A program made the translations under genes and the position numbers. A stretch of DNA of 64,000 bases from an uncultured Caulobacter sp. Its GTDB lineage: Bacteria > Pseudomonadota > Alphaproteobacteria > Caulobacterales > Caulobacteraceae. Where the stretch lies: assembly GCF_947036865.1 (NCBI RefSeq), contig NZ_CAMQSF010000012.1, positions 25,091 through 89,090 of the forward strand. Direction: 5' to 3'. Positions within the stretch are counted from its first letter, which is position 1; each line of letters starts with the position of its first letter. Under the pieces are notes generated by a model. It was not told the DNA's origin, did no database searches, and saw nothing but the letters and a program-made list of their open reading frames with translations. Shown piece by piece: positions 1 to 9,644 of the stretch.

Positions 1-1787
1 GGTGGTGGTTCGCCTATGACGCCTATGCGCCGGGCACCTTCCTGCGCGGCGGCGCGATCGCGGCCAGCGGCGGCGTTCTGGCCGCCGCCCTGGCGATCAT
101 GATGGCGATCTGGCGCAGCCGTGAGCGTGACGGGGCGTCGACCTTCGGAACCGCACGCTGGGCCAGCGATAGTGAGGTTCGCGGCGCGGGCCTTCTCGGC
201 GACGACGGGGTGTTTCTCGGTCGATACAGCGATCACTATCTGCGCCACGCCGGACCAGAACATGTGCTCGGGTTCGCACCGACCCGTATGGGCAAAGGCG
301 TCGGCTGGGTGGTGCCGAGCCTTCTGACCTGGCCCGCCTCGACGATCGTTCACGATATCAAAGGCGAGAACTGGACCCTCACGGCGGGATTTCGCGCGAA
401 GCTCGGACCCGTCCTGCTGTTTGATCCAACCAATGCGACATCCTCGGCCTACAATCCCTTGCTCGAGGTTCGGGCCGGCGAGACCGAAGTTCGCGATGTG
501 CAGAACATCGCCGACATTCTCGTTGATCCGGAAGGTAGCCTCGACAAGCGCAGCCACTGGGAGAAGACCTCCCACGCCCTTCTCGTCGGCGCGATCCTGC
601 ACGTCCTCTACGCCGAGCCCGACAAGACCCTGGCCGGTGTCGCCGCCTTCCTGTCGGATCCGAGCCGCACGATAGAGCAGACGCTCGCGGCCATGATGAC
701 CACGCGGCATCTTGGTGAAGCCGGCGTCCATCCCGTGGTGGCCAGCGCCGCCCGGGAACTGATGAACAAGAGCGAGAACGAGCGCTCGGGCGTTCTGTCG
801 ACGGCTATGACCTTTCTGGGTCTCTACAGAGATCCGGTCGTCGCCACGGTGACCGCCCGCTGCGATTGGCGGATCGCCGACCTGGTCGCGGCGCCGTGCA
901 GTCTCTATCTCGTCATCCCGCCTTCCGATGTGAGCCGAACGCGTCCGCTGATCCGGCTGATCCTCAATCAGATTATCCGCCGTCTGACGGAGAGCCTGGA
1001 GGACGTGAACGGGCGCCAGGATCTCCTGCTCATGCTCGATGAACTCCCGGTGCTGGGACGGCTGGATTTCCTCGAGGGCTCGTTGCCGTTCATGGCGGGT
1101 TACCGCATCAGGGCCTTTCTGATCACCCAGTCGCTCAATCAGATCGAGCGGGCCTACGGCCCCAACAACGCCATCCTGGACAACTGCCACGTCCGCATCT
1201 GCTTTGCGACCAACGATGAGCGGACCGCCAAGCGGATTTCCGAGGCCCTCGGCACGGCCACCGAAGAGCGGGCGATGCGAAATTATGCGGGGCACCGTCT
1301 CTCCCCCTGGCTTGGCCATCTTATGGTCTCGAAAGCCGAGTCGCCGCGGCCTCTGATGACGCCCGGCGAAATCATGCAGCTCCCGGCGGACGATGAGATC
1401 GTTCTGATCGCCGGCGCGCCGCCGATCCGCGCGCAGAAAGCACGCTACTTTCAAGACCGCCGTCTGGCGGCCCGAATTCTACCGCCCCCCGTCCCGAGCC
1501 GACTGTCGACCGCGCCGCACGGCTGGAGGATTCAGCCACGGGTCAGGGAGGCAGCGCCCGCGATGACCAGCCCCGGCGCGATGGCGGACGGCGAAGGGCC
1601 CAGCCCGCGCGAGTACTCGCTTGCGCTGCCCGAGCTCGCATTGCCCCCAGGCTCCCGAGACGAATTTGCGTTCGACGACTCTCTCGCGGAGGACATGGCC
1701 GCGGCCAAGGCGCGCCAGTTCGAACGCAGTCAGACGAGCATCGCGCGACAAGCCTCGATGGACCCAGACGACGGGATGGAGCTCTAG
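1..1787 (+). CDS. traG: TraG/VirD4-type coupling protein (5' end outside window)
   Basis: Type IV coupling protein: an inner-membrane ATPase that hands the relaxase-DNA complex to the mating channel. The frame is open to the left edge, so the gene is truncated; the ATG at 99 is internal. The first visible residues form a hydrophobic, Ala-rich segment like the end of the N-terminal membrane anchor. A Walker A-like stretch (APTRMGKGVG) lies near 275-310 and a Walker B-like segment (LLLMLDELPVLG) near 1025-1065. The C-terminal tail is poorly conserved. The stop is followed after 2 nt by the RHH gene, so these two genes are probably co-transcribed ahead of the trb genes. Placement upstream of trbB is the usual Tn4371/Ti arrangement. 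Confidence 0.93.
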   Translation, partial: WWFAYDAYAPGTFLRGGAIAASGGVLAAALAIMMAIWRSRERDGASTFGTARWASDSEVRGAGLLGDDGVFLGRYSDHYLRHAGPEHVLGFAPTRMGKGVGWVVPSLLTWPASTIVHDIKGENWTLTAGFRAKLGPVLLFDPTNATSSAYNPLLEVRAGETEVRDVQNIADILVDPEGSLDKRSHWEKTSHALLVGAILHVLYAEPDKTLAGVAAFLSDPSRTIEQTLAAMMTTRHLGEAGVHPVVASAARELMNKSENERSGVLSTAMTFLGLYRDPVVATVTARCDWRIADLVAAPCSLYLVIPPSDVSRTRPLIRLILNQIIRRLTESLEDVNGRQDLLLMLDELPVLGRLDFLEGSLPFMAGYRIRAFLITQSLNQIERAYGPNNAILDNCHVRICFATNDERTAKRISEALGTATEERAMRNYAGHRLSPWLGHLMVSKAESPRPLMTPGEIMQLPADDEIVLIAGAPPIRAQKARYFQDRRLAARILPPPVPSRLSTAPHGWRIQPRVREAAPAMTSPGAMADGEGPSPREYSLALPELALPPGSRDEFAFDDSLAEDMAAAKARQFERSQTSIARQASMDPDDGMEL

Positions 1788-1789
1788 TC

Positions 1790-2212
1790 ATGCGGGTCAA
1801 ACACACCTTTCGGCTTCCACCCGGCCTCGGCAAACGGCTGGCCGAATACGCGCTAAGGCGCCGTATCTCACAGGCGCTGGTGGTCGAGGCGGCCTTGGAG
1901 AGCTTCCTGTCGCCAGATGGCGCCGAACAACTGGAGGCGGCGCTGAGCCGCAGGCTAGACCGCCTGTCGCGCCAGGCTGACCGCATAGAGCAGGTCGTCG
2001 GCATCATCCTCGAGGCGCTTGGCCTCTTCGTTCGCTTCTGGCTGGCCAACACCCTGGCCTTGCCCGAAGCATCCCTGGCCGCTCAGCAAGCCAAGGGTCG
2101 CGAACGCTACCAGAATTTCCTGACCAGCCTCGGGCGTCGCATCGCCAAGGGCGCAAACCTGTCGCGCGACATCGAGGCCAGCGCACGCGAAGCGGACGCC
2201 CCCGAGATCTAA
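1790..2212 (+). CDS. CopG-like ribbon-helix-helix protein of trb cluster
   Basis: A 140-residue protein between traG and trbB. The first 40 or so residues have a basic beta-strand followed by two helices (KHTFRLPPGLGKRLAEYALR, then ISQALVVEAALESFL), which is the ribbon-helix-helix DNA-binding pattern. Residues about 45-95 are helical with a short hydrophobic patch (LEALGLFVRFWLANTLAL). Small RHH proteins at this position are common in alphaproteobacterial trb clusters and may regulate transfer or act at the transfer origin; that role is inferred from position. It starts 2 nt after the traG stop, and its end meets the convergent gene at 2209. Confidence 0.75.
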   Translation: MRVKHTFRLPPGLGKRLAEYALRRRISQALVVEAALESFLSPDGAEQLEAALSRRLDRLSRQADRIEQVVGIILEALGLFVRFWLANTLALPEASLAAQQAKGRERYQNFLTSLGRRIAKGANLSRDIEASAREADAPEI

Positions 2213-2463
2213 GCGTCAGGATCGTCAAAGGCGCCGAAAGACTTCAGTCGAGCCTGCTGCTCGAGCGCCGAGCGGTTGATCGCGCCCTCGAGGAGGGCGC
2301 ACGCCTGGTCCAGGGCGCGCAGGTCGTCGCGATGGTTGACCACGAGCGCGGCGGCCAACATCTCGACGAGGGCGTCGGCGATCGCCCCAATCTTCTCCGG
2401 ATCGCGATTGGCCAAGGCCAACTGAGAGAGCACCAAGGCCCGCAGGTTGTCGACGAAGTCCAT
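2209..2463 (-). CDS. small conserved-looking helical protein, function unknown
   Basis: An 84-residue protein beginning MDFVDNLRALVLSQLAL. I chose the ATG at 2463 because a strong ribosome-binding site (GGAGGAAGC) sits directly before it; the same frame stays open further upstream but there reads as Arg-rich non-coding sequence. The sequence is acidic and strongly helical (IGAIADALVEMLAAALVV; DDLRALDQACALLEGAI) with no signal peptide. It is convergent with the RHH gene (4 nt overlap) and divergent from trbB. No family recognised; it could be a small regulator or partner in transfer. Confidence 0.55.
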   Translation of the reverse strand: MDFVDNLRALVLSQLALANRDPEKIGAIADALVEMLAAALVVNHRDDLRALDQACALLEGAINRSALEQQARLKSFGAFDDPDA

Positions 2464-2664
2464 GCTTCCTCCGGCGGGTAGCATCGGCCTTGCAGCGTCG
2501 TCCGCGCAATGCCTCTCACTCCGATCGGAGCGCAATTTTCGCCAGCGCCTGTCTTTGCACGCCAGGCCTCGCCGAGCGCTAAACCCTTGTTGCGCCGCCG
2601 GCGCTTTGGTCCTGTCTAGAGAGCCTCCCGCCCGGTGCGCCGGGCCTTGTCGAGGCCTTCGATC

Positions 2665-3630
2665 GTGTCGGCGATCCCGCTTCCAGACGACAGTCAAACG
2701 CGCGCCAGCCGTATGCTGCGGACAGCGCTCGGCGCGGACGTCCGGGCGTGGTTGGCTCAGGACGATGTCGTTGAGGTGATGCTCAATCCGGACGGTCGTC
2801 TCTGGATCGATCGTCTCGGGACGGGCCTATCCGACACAGGCGTAAGGCTGGAGGCGGCGGAAGGCGAGCGGATCATTCGTCTGGTCGCCCACCATGTCGA
2901 CGGCGAAGCCCATGCACGAAGCCCCCGCATATCCGCCGAATTGCCTGCGACCGGCGAGCGGTTCGAGGGTCTCTTGCCGCCTATCGTCTCTGCGCCGACC
3001 TTCGCCATTCGCAAGCCTGCCGTCCGGGCGGTGACGCTAAGCGACTATGTCGACCAGGGCGTGATGGACCGCGCGCAAGCCGACACCCTGGCCGCCGCCG
3101 TCGCCTGGCCACGCAACATCCTCGTCGCCGGCGCCACGGCCAGCGGCAAGACCACCCTCGCGAACGCCCTCCTTGCCGAGTTGGCCGGAACCCGGCAGCG
3201 GGTCATCATCCTCGAGGACACCGTCGAACTTCGCTGCCCCGCGCCCAACACCGTGGCGCTACGCAGCAAGGACGGGGTCGCCTCGCTGACCGACCTGCTG
3301 CGGTCAACGCTGCGCCTGCGTCCCGACCGGATCGTGGTGGGCGAAGTACGCGGCCCCGAGGCGCTCGATCTCATCAAGGCCTGGGGCACGGGCCATCCGG
3401 GCGGGATCGCCACGGTTCACGCCGGCACGGCCCTCGGCGCCCTGCGTCGCCTCGAACAGCTCATCGCCGAGGCGGCGGTGACCGTCCCGCGCGACCTGAT
3501 CGCAGAGACGGTCGATGCGGTCGCCGTGCTGAGCGGCCGGGGTGCTGCGCGGCGCCTCACCGAACTCGTCGCGGTCCAGGGCCTCGACGCCGGCGGCTAC
3601 AGCTTCATCCCCCTCGGAGACGCATCATGA
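2665..3630 (+). CDS. trbB: TrbB, VirB11-type secretion ATPase
   Basis: Hexameric ATPase at the cytoplasmic base of the conjugative type IV secretion system. The Walker A motif GATASGKT is near residues 156-163, followed by an Asp-box/Walker B region ([32 protein letters not shown]) and the His box ([14 protein letters not shown]) typical of VirB11/TrbB. The GTG at 2665 is chosen because homology begins right after it and GAGG lies upstream; a GTG at 2635 is also in frame. The final codons overlap trbC (ATGA). The length of about 320 residues is normal for the family. Confidence 0.95.
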   Translation: MSAIPLPDDSQTRASRMLRTALGADVRAWLAQDDVVEVMLNPDGRLWIDRLGTGLSDTGVRLEAAEGERIIRLVAHHVDGEAHARSPRISAELPATGERFEGLLPPIVSAPTFAIRKPAVRAVTLSDYVDQGVMDRAQADTLAAAVAWPRNILVAGATASGKTTLANALLAELAGTRQRVIILEDTVELRCPAPNTVALRSKDGVASLTDLLRSTLRLRPDRIVVGEVRGPEALDLIKAWGTGHPGGIATVHAGTALGALRRLEQLIAEAAVTVPRDLIAETVDAVAVLSGRGAARRLTELVAVQGLDAGGYSFIPLGDAS

Positions 3631-4013
3631 CGAGACCGAGCCCCTGCCGCCGCCATGGGCGGCCGCCCCGTCACCTGCGCGACCTGCTCTGCGGCATGTC
3701 GGCAACCGCCTGGCTTGTGCTCTACGGGCTGCCCGCCCGAGCGGCCGGCTCCTCAATGCCCTGGGAAGCGCCACTGCAATCGATCCTGGAGTCGATCGAG
3801 GGTCCGGTGGCCAAGATCGTGGCGGTGATCGTGATCATCGTCACGGGGTTATCGCTGGCCTTCGGCGAGACCTCGGGCGGCTTTCGCCGTCTGATACAGA
3901 TCGTCTTCGGACTGTCGATCGCTTTCGCGGCCTCCAGCTTTTTCCTGTCGTTCTTCTCGTTCGGCGGCGGCGCGCTGATTGACCTGCCGGCCGGAGGGAG
4001 CGTTTCGGCATGA
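3627..4013 (+). CDS. trbC: TrbC, conjugative pilin
   Basis: VirB2-type pilin precursor. After a basic N-terminus come a hydrophobic segment ending in an Ala-rich cleavage region (GLPARAAG), then two long hydrophobic helices (KIVAVIVIIVTGLSLAF and LIQIVFGLSIAFAASSFFLSFF), the layout of mature pilins of this class. It overlaps trbB and trbD by 4 nt each, indicating translational coupling. The 128-residue length is normal. Confidence 0.9.
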   Translation: MTRPSPCRRHGRPPRHLRDLLCGMSATAWLVLYGLPARAAGSSMPWEAPLQSILESIEGPVAKIVAVIVIIVTGLSLAFGETSGGFRRLIQIVFGLSIAFAASSFFLSFFSFGGGALIDLPAGGSVSA

Positions 4014-4279
4014 GCGCCGAGGCGTTGCCAGCAGGCTATTTCGCGGTCGTGCACCGGGCGCTGGTCGAACCGATGCTGCTGGGCGGCGCACCGCGGACGG
4101 TCGCCATCGCCAACGGCACGCTGGCGGCGGCGGTCGGCCTTGGCCTCCGCCTCTGGTTCGTGGGCCTGCTGCTCTGGCTTGTCGGCCATGCGCTCGCGGT
4201 CTGGGCCGCGCGTCATGACCCGCAGTTCGTCGAGGTTGGTCGCCGCCACCTGCGCTATCCACCCTATCTTCGGACCTGA
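4010..4279 (+). CDS. trbD: TrbD, VirB3-like membrane protein
   Basis: An 89-residue inner-membrane component of the mating channel, equivalent to VirB3. It has the family's conserved N-terminal region (GYFAVVHRALVEPMLLGG) and two closely spaced hydrophobic segments (about residues 30-62), then a short basic cytoplasmic tail ending HLRYPPYLRT. It sits directly before the VirB4-type ATPase, with which VirB3 proteins cooperate. Confidence 0.9.
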   Translation: MSAEALPAGYFAVVHRALVEPMLLGGAPRTVAIANGTLAAAVGLGLRLWFVGLLLWLVGHALAVWAARHDPQFVEVGRRHLRYPPYLRT

Positions 4280-4284
4280 CCGCG

Positions 4285-6693
4285 ATGATGGCGCTCCAGC
4301 CCTATGGCGATCCGACCCCGCGCCTGGCCGACTTCCTGCCTTGGGCCGCGCTCGTCGCGCCCGGCGTCGTCCTCAACAAGGACGGTTGCCTGCAGAGGAC
4401 CGCGCGGTTCCGCGGCCCCGACCTCGACAGCGCTACGCCGGCCGAGCTCGTCGCCATCACGGGTCGCCTCAATAACGCGTTGCGGCGTCTGGGTTCGGGC
4501 TGGGCCCTGTTCGTCGAGGCCCGCCGCGACCCGTCTGCGGGCTATCCAGAGGATCGCTTTCCCGACGTGGCCTCCGCCCTCGTCGACCTCGAACGAAAGG
4601 CGCAGTTCGCCGAGGCCGGGGCCCACTTCGAAAGCCGCTATTTCCTGACGTTCGTCCGGCGTCCGCCGGCCGAGGACGCCGCGCGCGTCAGCGGTCTGAT
4701 GATCGAAGGCCGCGCCAGGCGCGGACGCGACGCCTGGGAACATGCGCAAAGCTTCATCGAGCGAACGGACCGCGTCCTGCAGTTGATAGAGGGCTTCATG
4801 CCCGAAGCTGTTTGGCTAGACGATGCGCAGACCTTGAGCTTCCTGCACGGGGCGGTGACCACCACTCGCCAGGGCGTGCGTGTCCCTGAAGTCCCGATGC
4901 ACCTGGACGCCTTGCTCGCGACCGAGCCGTTCGGCGGAGGGCTCGAACCACGGCTTGGCGACAAGCACCTCCGGGTTCTGACCGTCATTGGCTTTCCATC
5001 CGCGACCTTTCCCGGAATCCTCGACGATCTCAATCGCCTGTCGTTTCCCTACCGGTGGTCGACGCGCGCGCTGATGCTCGACAAGACCGACGCTGTCAGG
5101 CTGCTCACGAAGATTCGTCGTCAGTGGTTCGCAAAGCGCAAGTCGATCGGAGCCATTCTCAAGGAGGTGATGACCAACGAGGCCGCCAGCCTCGTGGATG
5201 CTGACGCCGCCAACAAGGCCGCCGACGCTGATGCCGCTCTTCAGGATCTCGGCGCCGATGATGTCGCCCAGGCCTTCGTGACGGCCAATGTCGTGGTGTG
5301 GGACGACGATGCACGGGCGGCGGCCGACAAGCTCCGCCTCGTCGAGAAGACCATCCAGGGCCGAGACTTCACCGTCATCACCGAGACCCTGAACGCCGTC
5401 GAGGCCTGGCTCGGATCTCTGCCAGGGCATGTCTATGCCAATGTGCGCCAGCCGCCGGTCTCGACGGTGAACCTCGCCCACATGATGCCGCTCTCGGCCG
5501 TCTGGGCGGGACCAGCCCGCGATGATCATCTTGAGGCCGCGCCGCTCTTCCAGGCTCGCACGGCGGGCTCTACGCCCTTTCGGTTCTCGCTGCATGTCGG
5601 CGATGTCGGCCACACCCTGATCGTCGGGCCGACCGGTGCGGGCAAATCGGTGTTGCTGGCGCTCCTTGCCCTGTCGTTTCGGCGCTACCGAAACGCCCAG
5701 ATTTTCGCCTTCGACTTCGGCGGCTCGATCCGCGCGGCCACCCTGGCGATGGGTGGGCGCTACCACGACCTTGGCGGCGCGGCGCCGCCGTCGCTGCAGC
5801 CGCTCGCCCGGATCGACGACGTCACTGAACGCACCTGGGCCGTCGAATGGCTGGTCGCCCTTCTGGCGCGAGAGGGCGTGAGCCTGACGCCGGACAATCG
5901 CGATCGTCTGTGGTCGGCGCTCGCCGCCCTGGCGGCGGCGCCCGCCGACCAGCGCACCATCAGCGGCCTTATCGCCCTGTTGCAGGATGGCGCGCTGAAG
6001 CTCGCCCTACGTCCCTATGCGATCGGCGGGGCCGCGGGTCGGCTGCTCGACGCCGAACACGAAACGCTCTCTTCGTCGTCCGTCGAGACCTTCGAGACCG
6101 AGGGCCTCGTCGGCTCTCATGGTGCGGCGGCGGTGCTGGGCTACCTCTTCCACCGCATCGAAGGCCGACTGGATGGCCGCCCGACCCTGGTGGTGATCGA
6201 TGAGGGATGGCTGGCGCTCGATGACCCTCAGTTCGCCGGTCAACTGCGCGAATGGCTCAAGACCCTGCGCAAGAAGAACGCGTCGGTCGTTTTCGCCACT
6301 CAATCGCTGGCCGACATCAAGGACAGCCCCATCGCACCGGCCATTATCGAGAGCTGCCCGACGCGGCTCTTCCTGCCCAACGCCAGGGCCCTGGAGCCTC
6401 AGATCGCCGAGATCTACGCTGGGTTCGGACTCAACGCGCGCCAGACCGAGATCATCGCGCGCGCGACGCCCAAGCGCGACTACTACGTCCAGTCACCGGT
6501 CGGTGACCGATTGTTCGACCTGAGCCTGGGCGAAGTCGCCCTGGCCTTCACCGCGACGTCATCGAAGGCCGACCAGGCGCTGATCGACGCGACGCTTGCA
6601 GACGCGCCTGAGGACTTCGCCAGCGCTTGGTTGCACGCGCGGGGTCTGAGCTGGGCGGCCGAGCTCATCCCCACGCTCGAACTGGAGACCTGA
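4285..6693 (+). CDS. trbE: TrbE, VirB4-type secretion ATPase
   Basis: The largest ATPase of the transfer apparatus, energising pilus biogenesis and substrate transfer. Walker A GPTGAGKS is at residues 448-455 and Walker B (VVIDEGWLAL) at about 636-645. The N-terminal half matches the CagE/TrbE/VirB domain layout, and the motif VFATQSLADIKDSPIAPAI near the C-terminus is typical of VirB4. The 802-residue length is standard. It follows trbD by 5 nt and is followed by trbJ after 1 nt. Confidence 0.95.
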   Translation: MMALQPYGDPTPRLADFLPWAALVAPGVVLNKDGCLQRTARFRGPDLDSATPAELVAITGRLNNALRRLGSGWALFVEARRDPSAGYPEDRFPDVASALVDLERKAQFAEAGAHFESRYFLTFVRRPPAEDAARVSGLMIEGRARRGRDAWEHAQSFIERTDRVLQLIEGFMPEAVWLDDAQTLSFLHGAVTTTRQGVRVPEVPMHLDALLATEPFGGGLEPRLGDKHLRVLTVIGFPSATFPGILDDLNRLSFPYRWSTRALMLDKTDAVRLLTKIRRQWFAKRKSIGAILKEVMTNEAASLVDADAANKAADADAALQDLGADDVAQAFVTANVVVWDDDARAAADKLRLVEKTIQGRDFTVITETLNAVEAWLGSLPGHVYANVRQPPVSTVNLAHMMPLSAVWAGPARDDHLEAAPLFQARTAGSTPFRFSLHVGDVGHTLIVGPTGAGKSVLLALLALSFRRYRNAQIFAFDFGGSIRAATLAMGGRYHDLGGAAPPSLQPLARIDDVTERTWAVEWLVALLAREGVSLTPDNRDRLWSALAALAAAPADQRTISGLIALLQDGALKLALRPYAIGGAAGRLLDAEHETLSSSSVETFETEGLVGSHGAAAVLGYLFHRIEGRLDGRPTLVVIDEGWLALDDPQFAGQLREWLKTLRKKNASVVFATQSLADIKDSPIAPAIIESCPTRLFLPNARALEPQIAEIYAGFGLNARQTEIIARATPKRDYYVQSPVGDRLFDLSLGEVALAFTATSSKADQALIDATLADAPEDFASAWLHARGLSWAAELIPTLELET

Positions 6694-6694
6694 T

Positions 6695-7444
6695 ATGGCC
6701 CCATGCCTCTCGCGGCGGTCCCTCATGGCGATCGCGCCGATCGCGGCCGGAGCCGTTCTGCTCCCCGCCAGCGCGTTCGCGCAGTGGACCGTCTTCGACC
6801 CGACCAACTACGCCCAGAACCTGCTGACGGCGAGCCGTTCGCTCGAACAGATCAACCATCAGATCACCGCCCTGCAGAACCAGGCCCAGTCGCTCGTCAA
6901 CGAGGCGAGAAATCTCCAGACGCTCCCCTTCTCGTCCCTGCAGACCCTGCAGTCGCAACTGGCTCAAACCCGGGCGCTGATCGACCAGGCCAAGGGCGTC
7001 GCGCTGCGTGTGGCCGACGTTGAGGCGGCGTTCCAAGGCGCCTACCGCCCTGCCGACCTCTCCGCCAGCAACCAGGGCCTGCTCAGCGACGCGAAGAGCC
7101 GTTGGAGCAACAGCGTCGCGGCCTTCCAGGACGCATTGAAGGTCCAGGCTGGCGTGGTCGGCAACCTCGAAGGCTCGCGGACCGAGCTTGGCCAGCTCGT
7201 TACCGCCAGCCAGTCGGCGAGCGGCGCGCTTCAAGCGGCCCAGGCGGGTAATCAGCTTCTGGCTTTGCAATCGCAACAGCTCTCCGACCTTCTCCTCCTC
7301 CTCGCCGCCCAAGGCCGCGCCCAGACGCTGGAAGCCGCCCAGCGCGCGGCCGCTCAGGACCAGGCGCGGGAACAACTGCGGCGCTTTCTAACGCCCGGCG
7401 CGGGGTACCAGCCGGGCTCGGCCAAAATGTTCAATCGCCCATGA
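6695..7444 (+). CDS. trbJ: TrbJ, VirB5-like periplasmic protein
   Basis: Exported, coiled-coil mating-apparatus protein. A signal peptide is visible (RRSLMAIAPIAAGAVLLPAS, cleavage near AFA-Q), then the diagnostic start of mature TrbJ proteins (VFDPTNYAQNLLTA), then long Gln/Ala/Leu-rich helices (LEQINHQITALQNQAQSLV). The 249-residue length is normal. Its last codons overlap trbK. Confidence 0.92.
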   Translation: MAPCLSRRSLMAIAPIAAGAVLLPASAFAQWTVFDPTNYAQNLLTASRSLEQINHQITALQNQAQSLVNEARNLQTLPFSSLQTLQSQLAQTRALIDQAKGVALRVADVEAAFQGAYRPADLSASNQGLLSDAKSRWSNSVAAFQDALKVQAGVVGNLEGSRTELGQLVTASQSASGALQAAQAGNQLLALQSQQLSDLLLLLAAQGRAQTLEAAQRAAAQDQAREQLRRFLTPGAGYQPGSAKMFNRP

Positions 7445-7701
7445 GCTCGCGTCTGTCCTTTCGACTCGCGGCGGCCGCCTTCGCGGTCCTGGCGATCCTC
7501 GTCGCGGCCCTTCAATCCCGCCACCCGCCCATGACCTCGACGCCGGCTGCGGCGACGAAGGACCACGTCATCACCCCGCACGCCGCGCGCATGGCGCATT
7601 GCCAGTCGCTCGGCGCGGCAGGCGCTCAGGATCCAGATTGCCTGAAGGCCTGGGACGATGCGCGAACCCGGTTCCTGGGCGCGAAGAAGGCGGAGCGCTG
7701 A
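7441..7701 (+). CDS. trbK: TrbK-like putative entry-exclusion protein
   Basis: An 86-residue protein with an N-terminal membrane anchor or signal (FRLAAAAFAVLAILVAAL) and a short periplasmic part with a conserved-looking paired-Cys region (MAHCQSLGAAGAQDPDCLKAW) followed by a basic tail. Small proteins of this shape between trbJ and trbL are annotated as alternative TrbK entry-exclusion factors, which block redundant transfer into cells already carrying the element. The role is inferred from position and architecture; TrbK families are very divergent. Confidence 0.7.
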   Translation: MSSRLSFRLAAAAFAVLAILVAALQSRHPPMTSTPAAATKDHVITPHAARMAHCQSLGAAGAQDPDCLKAWDDARTRFLGAKKAER

Positions 7702-7703
7702 GC

Positions 7704-8957
7704 ATGGAGGGTCCTGGCGTCGTTGATCGCTTCCTCGGTGTTTTCACCGCCTATATCGACTCGGGCTTTGGCCTTCTGGGCGGCGAGGTGGCGTTCATCG
7801 CCACGACCCTGATCGTCATCGACGTCACCCTGGCCGCGCTCTTCTGGAGCCTCGGCGAGGGGGAGGATGTTGTCGCCCGGCTGATCCGCAAAACGCTCTT
7901 TATCGGGGCCTTCGCCTACCTGATCGGCAACTGGGCGGCGCTGTCGCGGATCATCTTCGAAAGCTTCGCGGGCCTGGGCCTCAAGGCGTCAGGCACGGGC
8001 TTCACGGTTGACGACTTGCTGCGCCCCGGGCGCGTCGGTCAGGCGGGCATCGACGCTGGCCGGCCGCTCCTGGAGAGCATCTCCGGGCTGATGGGCTATG
8101 TCGCCTTTTTCGAGAACTTCATCCAGATCGCGGTCTTGCTGATCGCCTGGCTGATTGTGGTTCTGAGCTTCTTCGTTCTGGCGGTTCAGCTCTTCGTCAC
8201 GCTGATCGAGTTCAAGCTGACGACGCTCTGCGGCTTCGTGCTGATGCCCTGGGGCCTGTTCGGCAAGACCGCCTTCCTGGCCGAACGCGTGCTCGGCTCC
8301 GTGGTGGCCTCGGGCGTCAAGGTCATGGTGCTGGCTGTGGTCGTCGGCATCGGCTCAACGCTTTTCTCGCAATTCGCGGCCGGCTTTGCCGGTTCGGATC
8401 CAACCATCGAGGAAGCCCTGAGCGTGGTGCTGGCTTCGCTATGCCTGCTGGGCCTTGGCCTGTTCGCGCCTGGCATCGCCAGCGGCCTGGTATCTGGAGG
8501 GCCGCAGCTTTCGGCCGGTGCGGCCGTCGGCAGCGTCGCCGCGGCCGGCGGCGCCTTAGCGGCCGGCGGCGCGCTCGCGAGCCTGGCCGCCGGGGGAGCT
8601 GCGGGTTTTGCCGCCGGTGCGGCGCGGGGCGCGGCGAGCCTGGCGGGCGCCACGGTGGGCGCAGCCCAGAGCGGTGGGGCCATGGGGGTGGCGAAAGCCG
8701 CTACTGAAGCGGCCACAAGCCCCTTGCGGCGCATGGCCCAATCCCTGGGTCAGCGGTTCGACTCCGCACGTCAGAGCCAAACCACCCAGAGCAGCCCCGC
8801 GCCGGACGCCTCGTCCTCGCCCAACACCCCTCCGGCCTGGGCGCGGCGGATGAACCAGCGCCAGACCATCGCCCATGGCGCGGCCGCCGCCAGCCATGCG
8901 GCCAGTTCCAGCCCGTCCGGCGGCGGCGCATCCGTCGACCTTTCCGAGGAGCCGTAA
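7704..8957 (+). CDS. trbL: TrbL, VirB6-type polytopic membrane protein
   Basis: A 417-residue inner-membrane channel component. The ATG at 7704 follows the trbK stop by 2 nt and gives the normal TrbL N-terminus (MEGPGVVDRFLGVFTAYI). About six hydrophobic segments span residues 25-290, followed by an Ala/Gly-rich region (about 295-360) and a polar, Ser/Pro-rich tail, both usual for TrbL. The frame stays open upstream of 7704 but there overlaps trbK in another frame and lacks protein-like composition. Confidence 0.92.
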   Translation: MEGPGVVDRFLGVFTAYIDSGFGLLGGEVAFIATTLIVIDVTLAALFWSLGEGEDVVARLIRKTLFIGAFAYLIGNWAALSRIIFESFAGLGLKASGTGFTVDDLLRPGRVGQAGIDAGRPLLESISGLMGYVAFFENFIQIAVLLIAWLIVVLSFFVLAVQLFVTLIEFKLTTLCGFVLMPWGLFGKTAFLAERVLGSVVASGVKVMVLAVVVGIGSTLFSQFAAGFAGSDPTIEEALSVVLASLCLLGLGLFAPGIASGLVSGGPQLSAGAAVGSVAAAGGALAAGGALASLAAGGAAGFAAGAARGAASLAGATVGAAQSGGAMGVAKAATEAATSPLRRMAQSLGQRFDSARQSQTTQSSPAPDASSSPNTPPAWARRMNQRQTIAHGAAAASHAASSSPSGGGASVDLSEEP

Positions 8958-8960
8958 CCG

Positions 8961-9644
8961 ATGTTTCGCCGGTCCGAGATCCGCTATGGCGCCACGCCCG
9001 AACCCGACACGCCCTACCGCCGCGCCAAGCAGGTCTGGGATGAGCGCGAGGGGCGGCTAGCCGTCACAGGTCGCCGCGCCTGGGCGGTGGCCCTGGTCCA
9101 GGGCGGCGCGATCGCGGTGCTGACCGGGGCGCTCGTCTGGCAGAGCGCCCGAGGGCATATCGTGCCCTGGGTCGTCGAGGTCGACCGGTACGGCGAAGCC
9201 CGCACCGTCGGCCCCGCCACCGCCGACTTCAAGCCGAGCGACTTCCTGATCGCCGCGCGTCTGGAGCGCTTCATCGAAGAGGTGCGATCGGTCTCATCCG
9301 ATCCGGTGGTGGTCACCCGTAACTGGCTTTCGGCCTATCAGTTCACCACCGAGCGCGGCGCGGCGGCCCTGACCGCCTACGGCAAGATCAACGATCCGCG
9401 TCAACGGGTGGGCAAGGAGCAGGTGTCGGTAGACGTCACCAGCGTGCTGCGCGCCTCGCCGACCAGTTTCCGCCTCTCCTGGATCGAACGCCACTACCAG
9501 GACGGGGCCCTGACCGGGACCGAGCGCTGGTCGGCGATCCTCACTCTCGTCGACCGGCCGACCAACCAGGTCGAGCGGCTGAAGGCCAACCCGCTCCACC
9601 TTTATGTCGACGCGATCGACTGGTCCAAGGAGATGACCCCGTGA
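8961..9644 (+). CDS. trbF: TrbF, VirB8-like protein
   Basis: A 227-residue bitopic inner-membrane protein: a short cytoplasmic N-terminus (FRRSEIRYGATPEPDTPYRR), one membrane helix (about residues 37-57) and a periplasmic VirB8-fold domain that nucleates the core complex. The conserved run VVTRNWLSAYQFTTERGAAAL is typical of TrbF. The stop codon overlaps the GTG start of trbG. Confidence 0.93.
   Translation: MFRRSEIRYGATPEPDTPYRRAKQVWDEREGRLAVTGRRAWAVALVQGGAIAVLTGALVWQSARGHIVPWVVEVDRYGEARTVGPATADFKPSDFLIAARLERFIEEVRSVSSDPVVVTRNWLSAYQFTTERGAAALTAYGKINDPRQRVGKEQVSVDVTSVLRASPTSFRLSWIERHYQDGALTGTERWSAILTLVDRPTNQVERLKANPLHLYVDAIDWSKEMTP

Noticed and set aside
2464..2697. N-terminal extension of the small gene at 2209-2463
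   Set aside because: Upstream residues are Arg-rich and a strong ribosome-binding site precedes the internal ATG.
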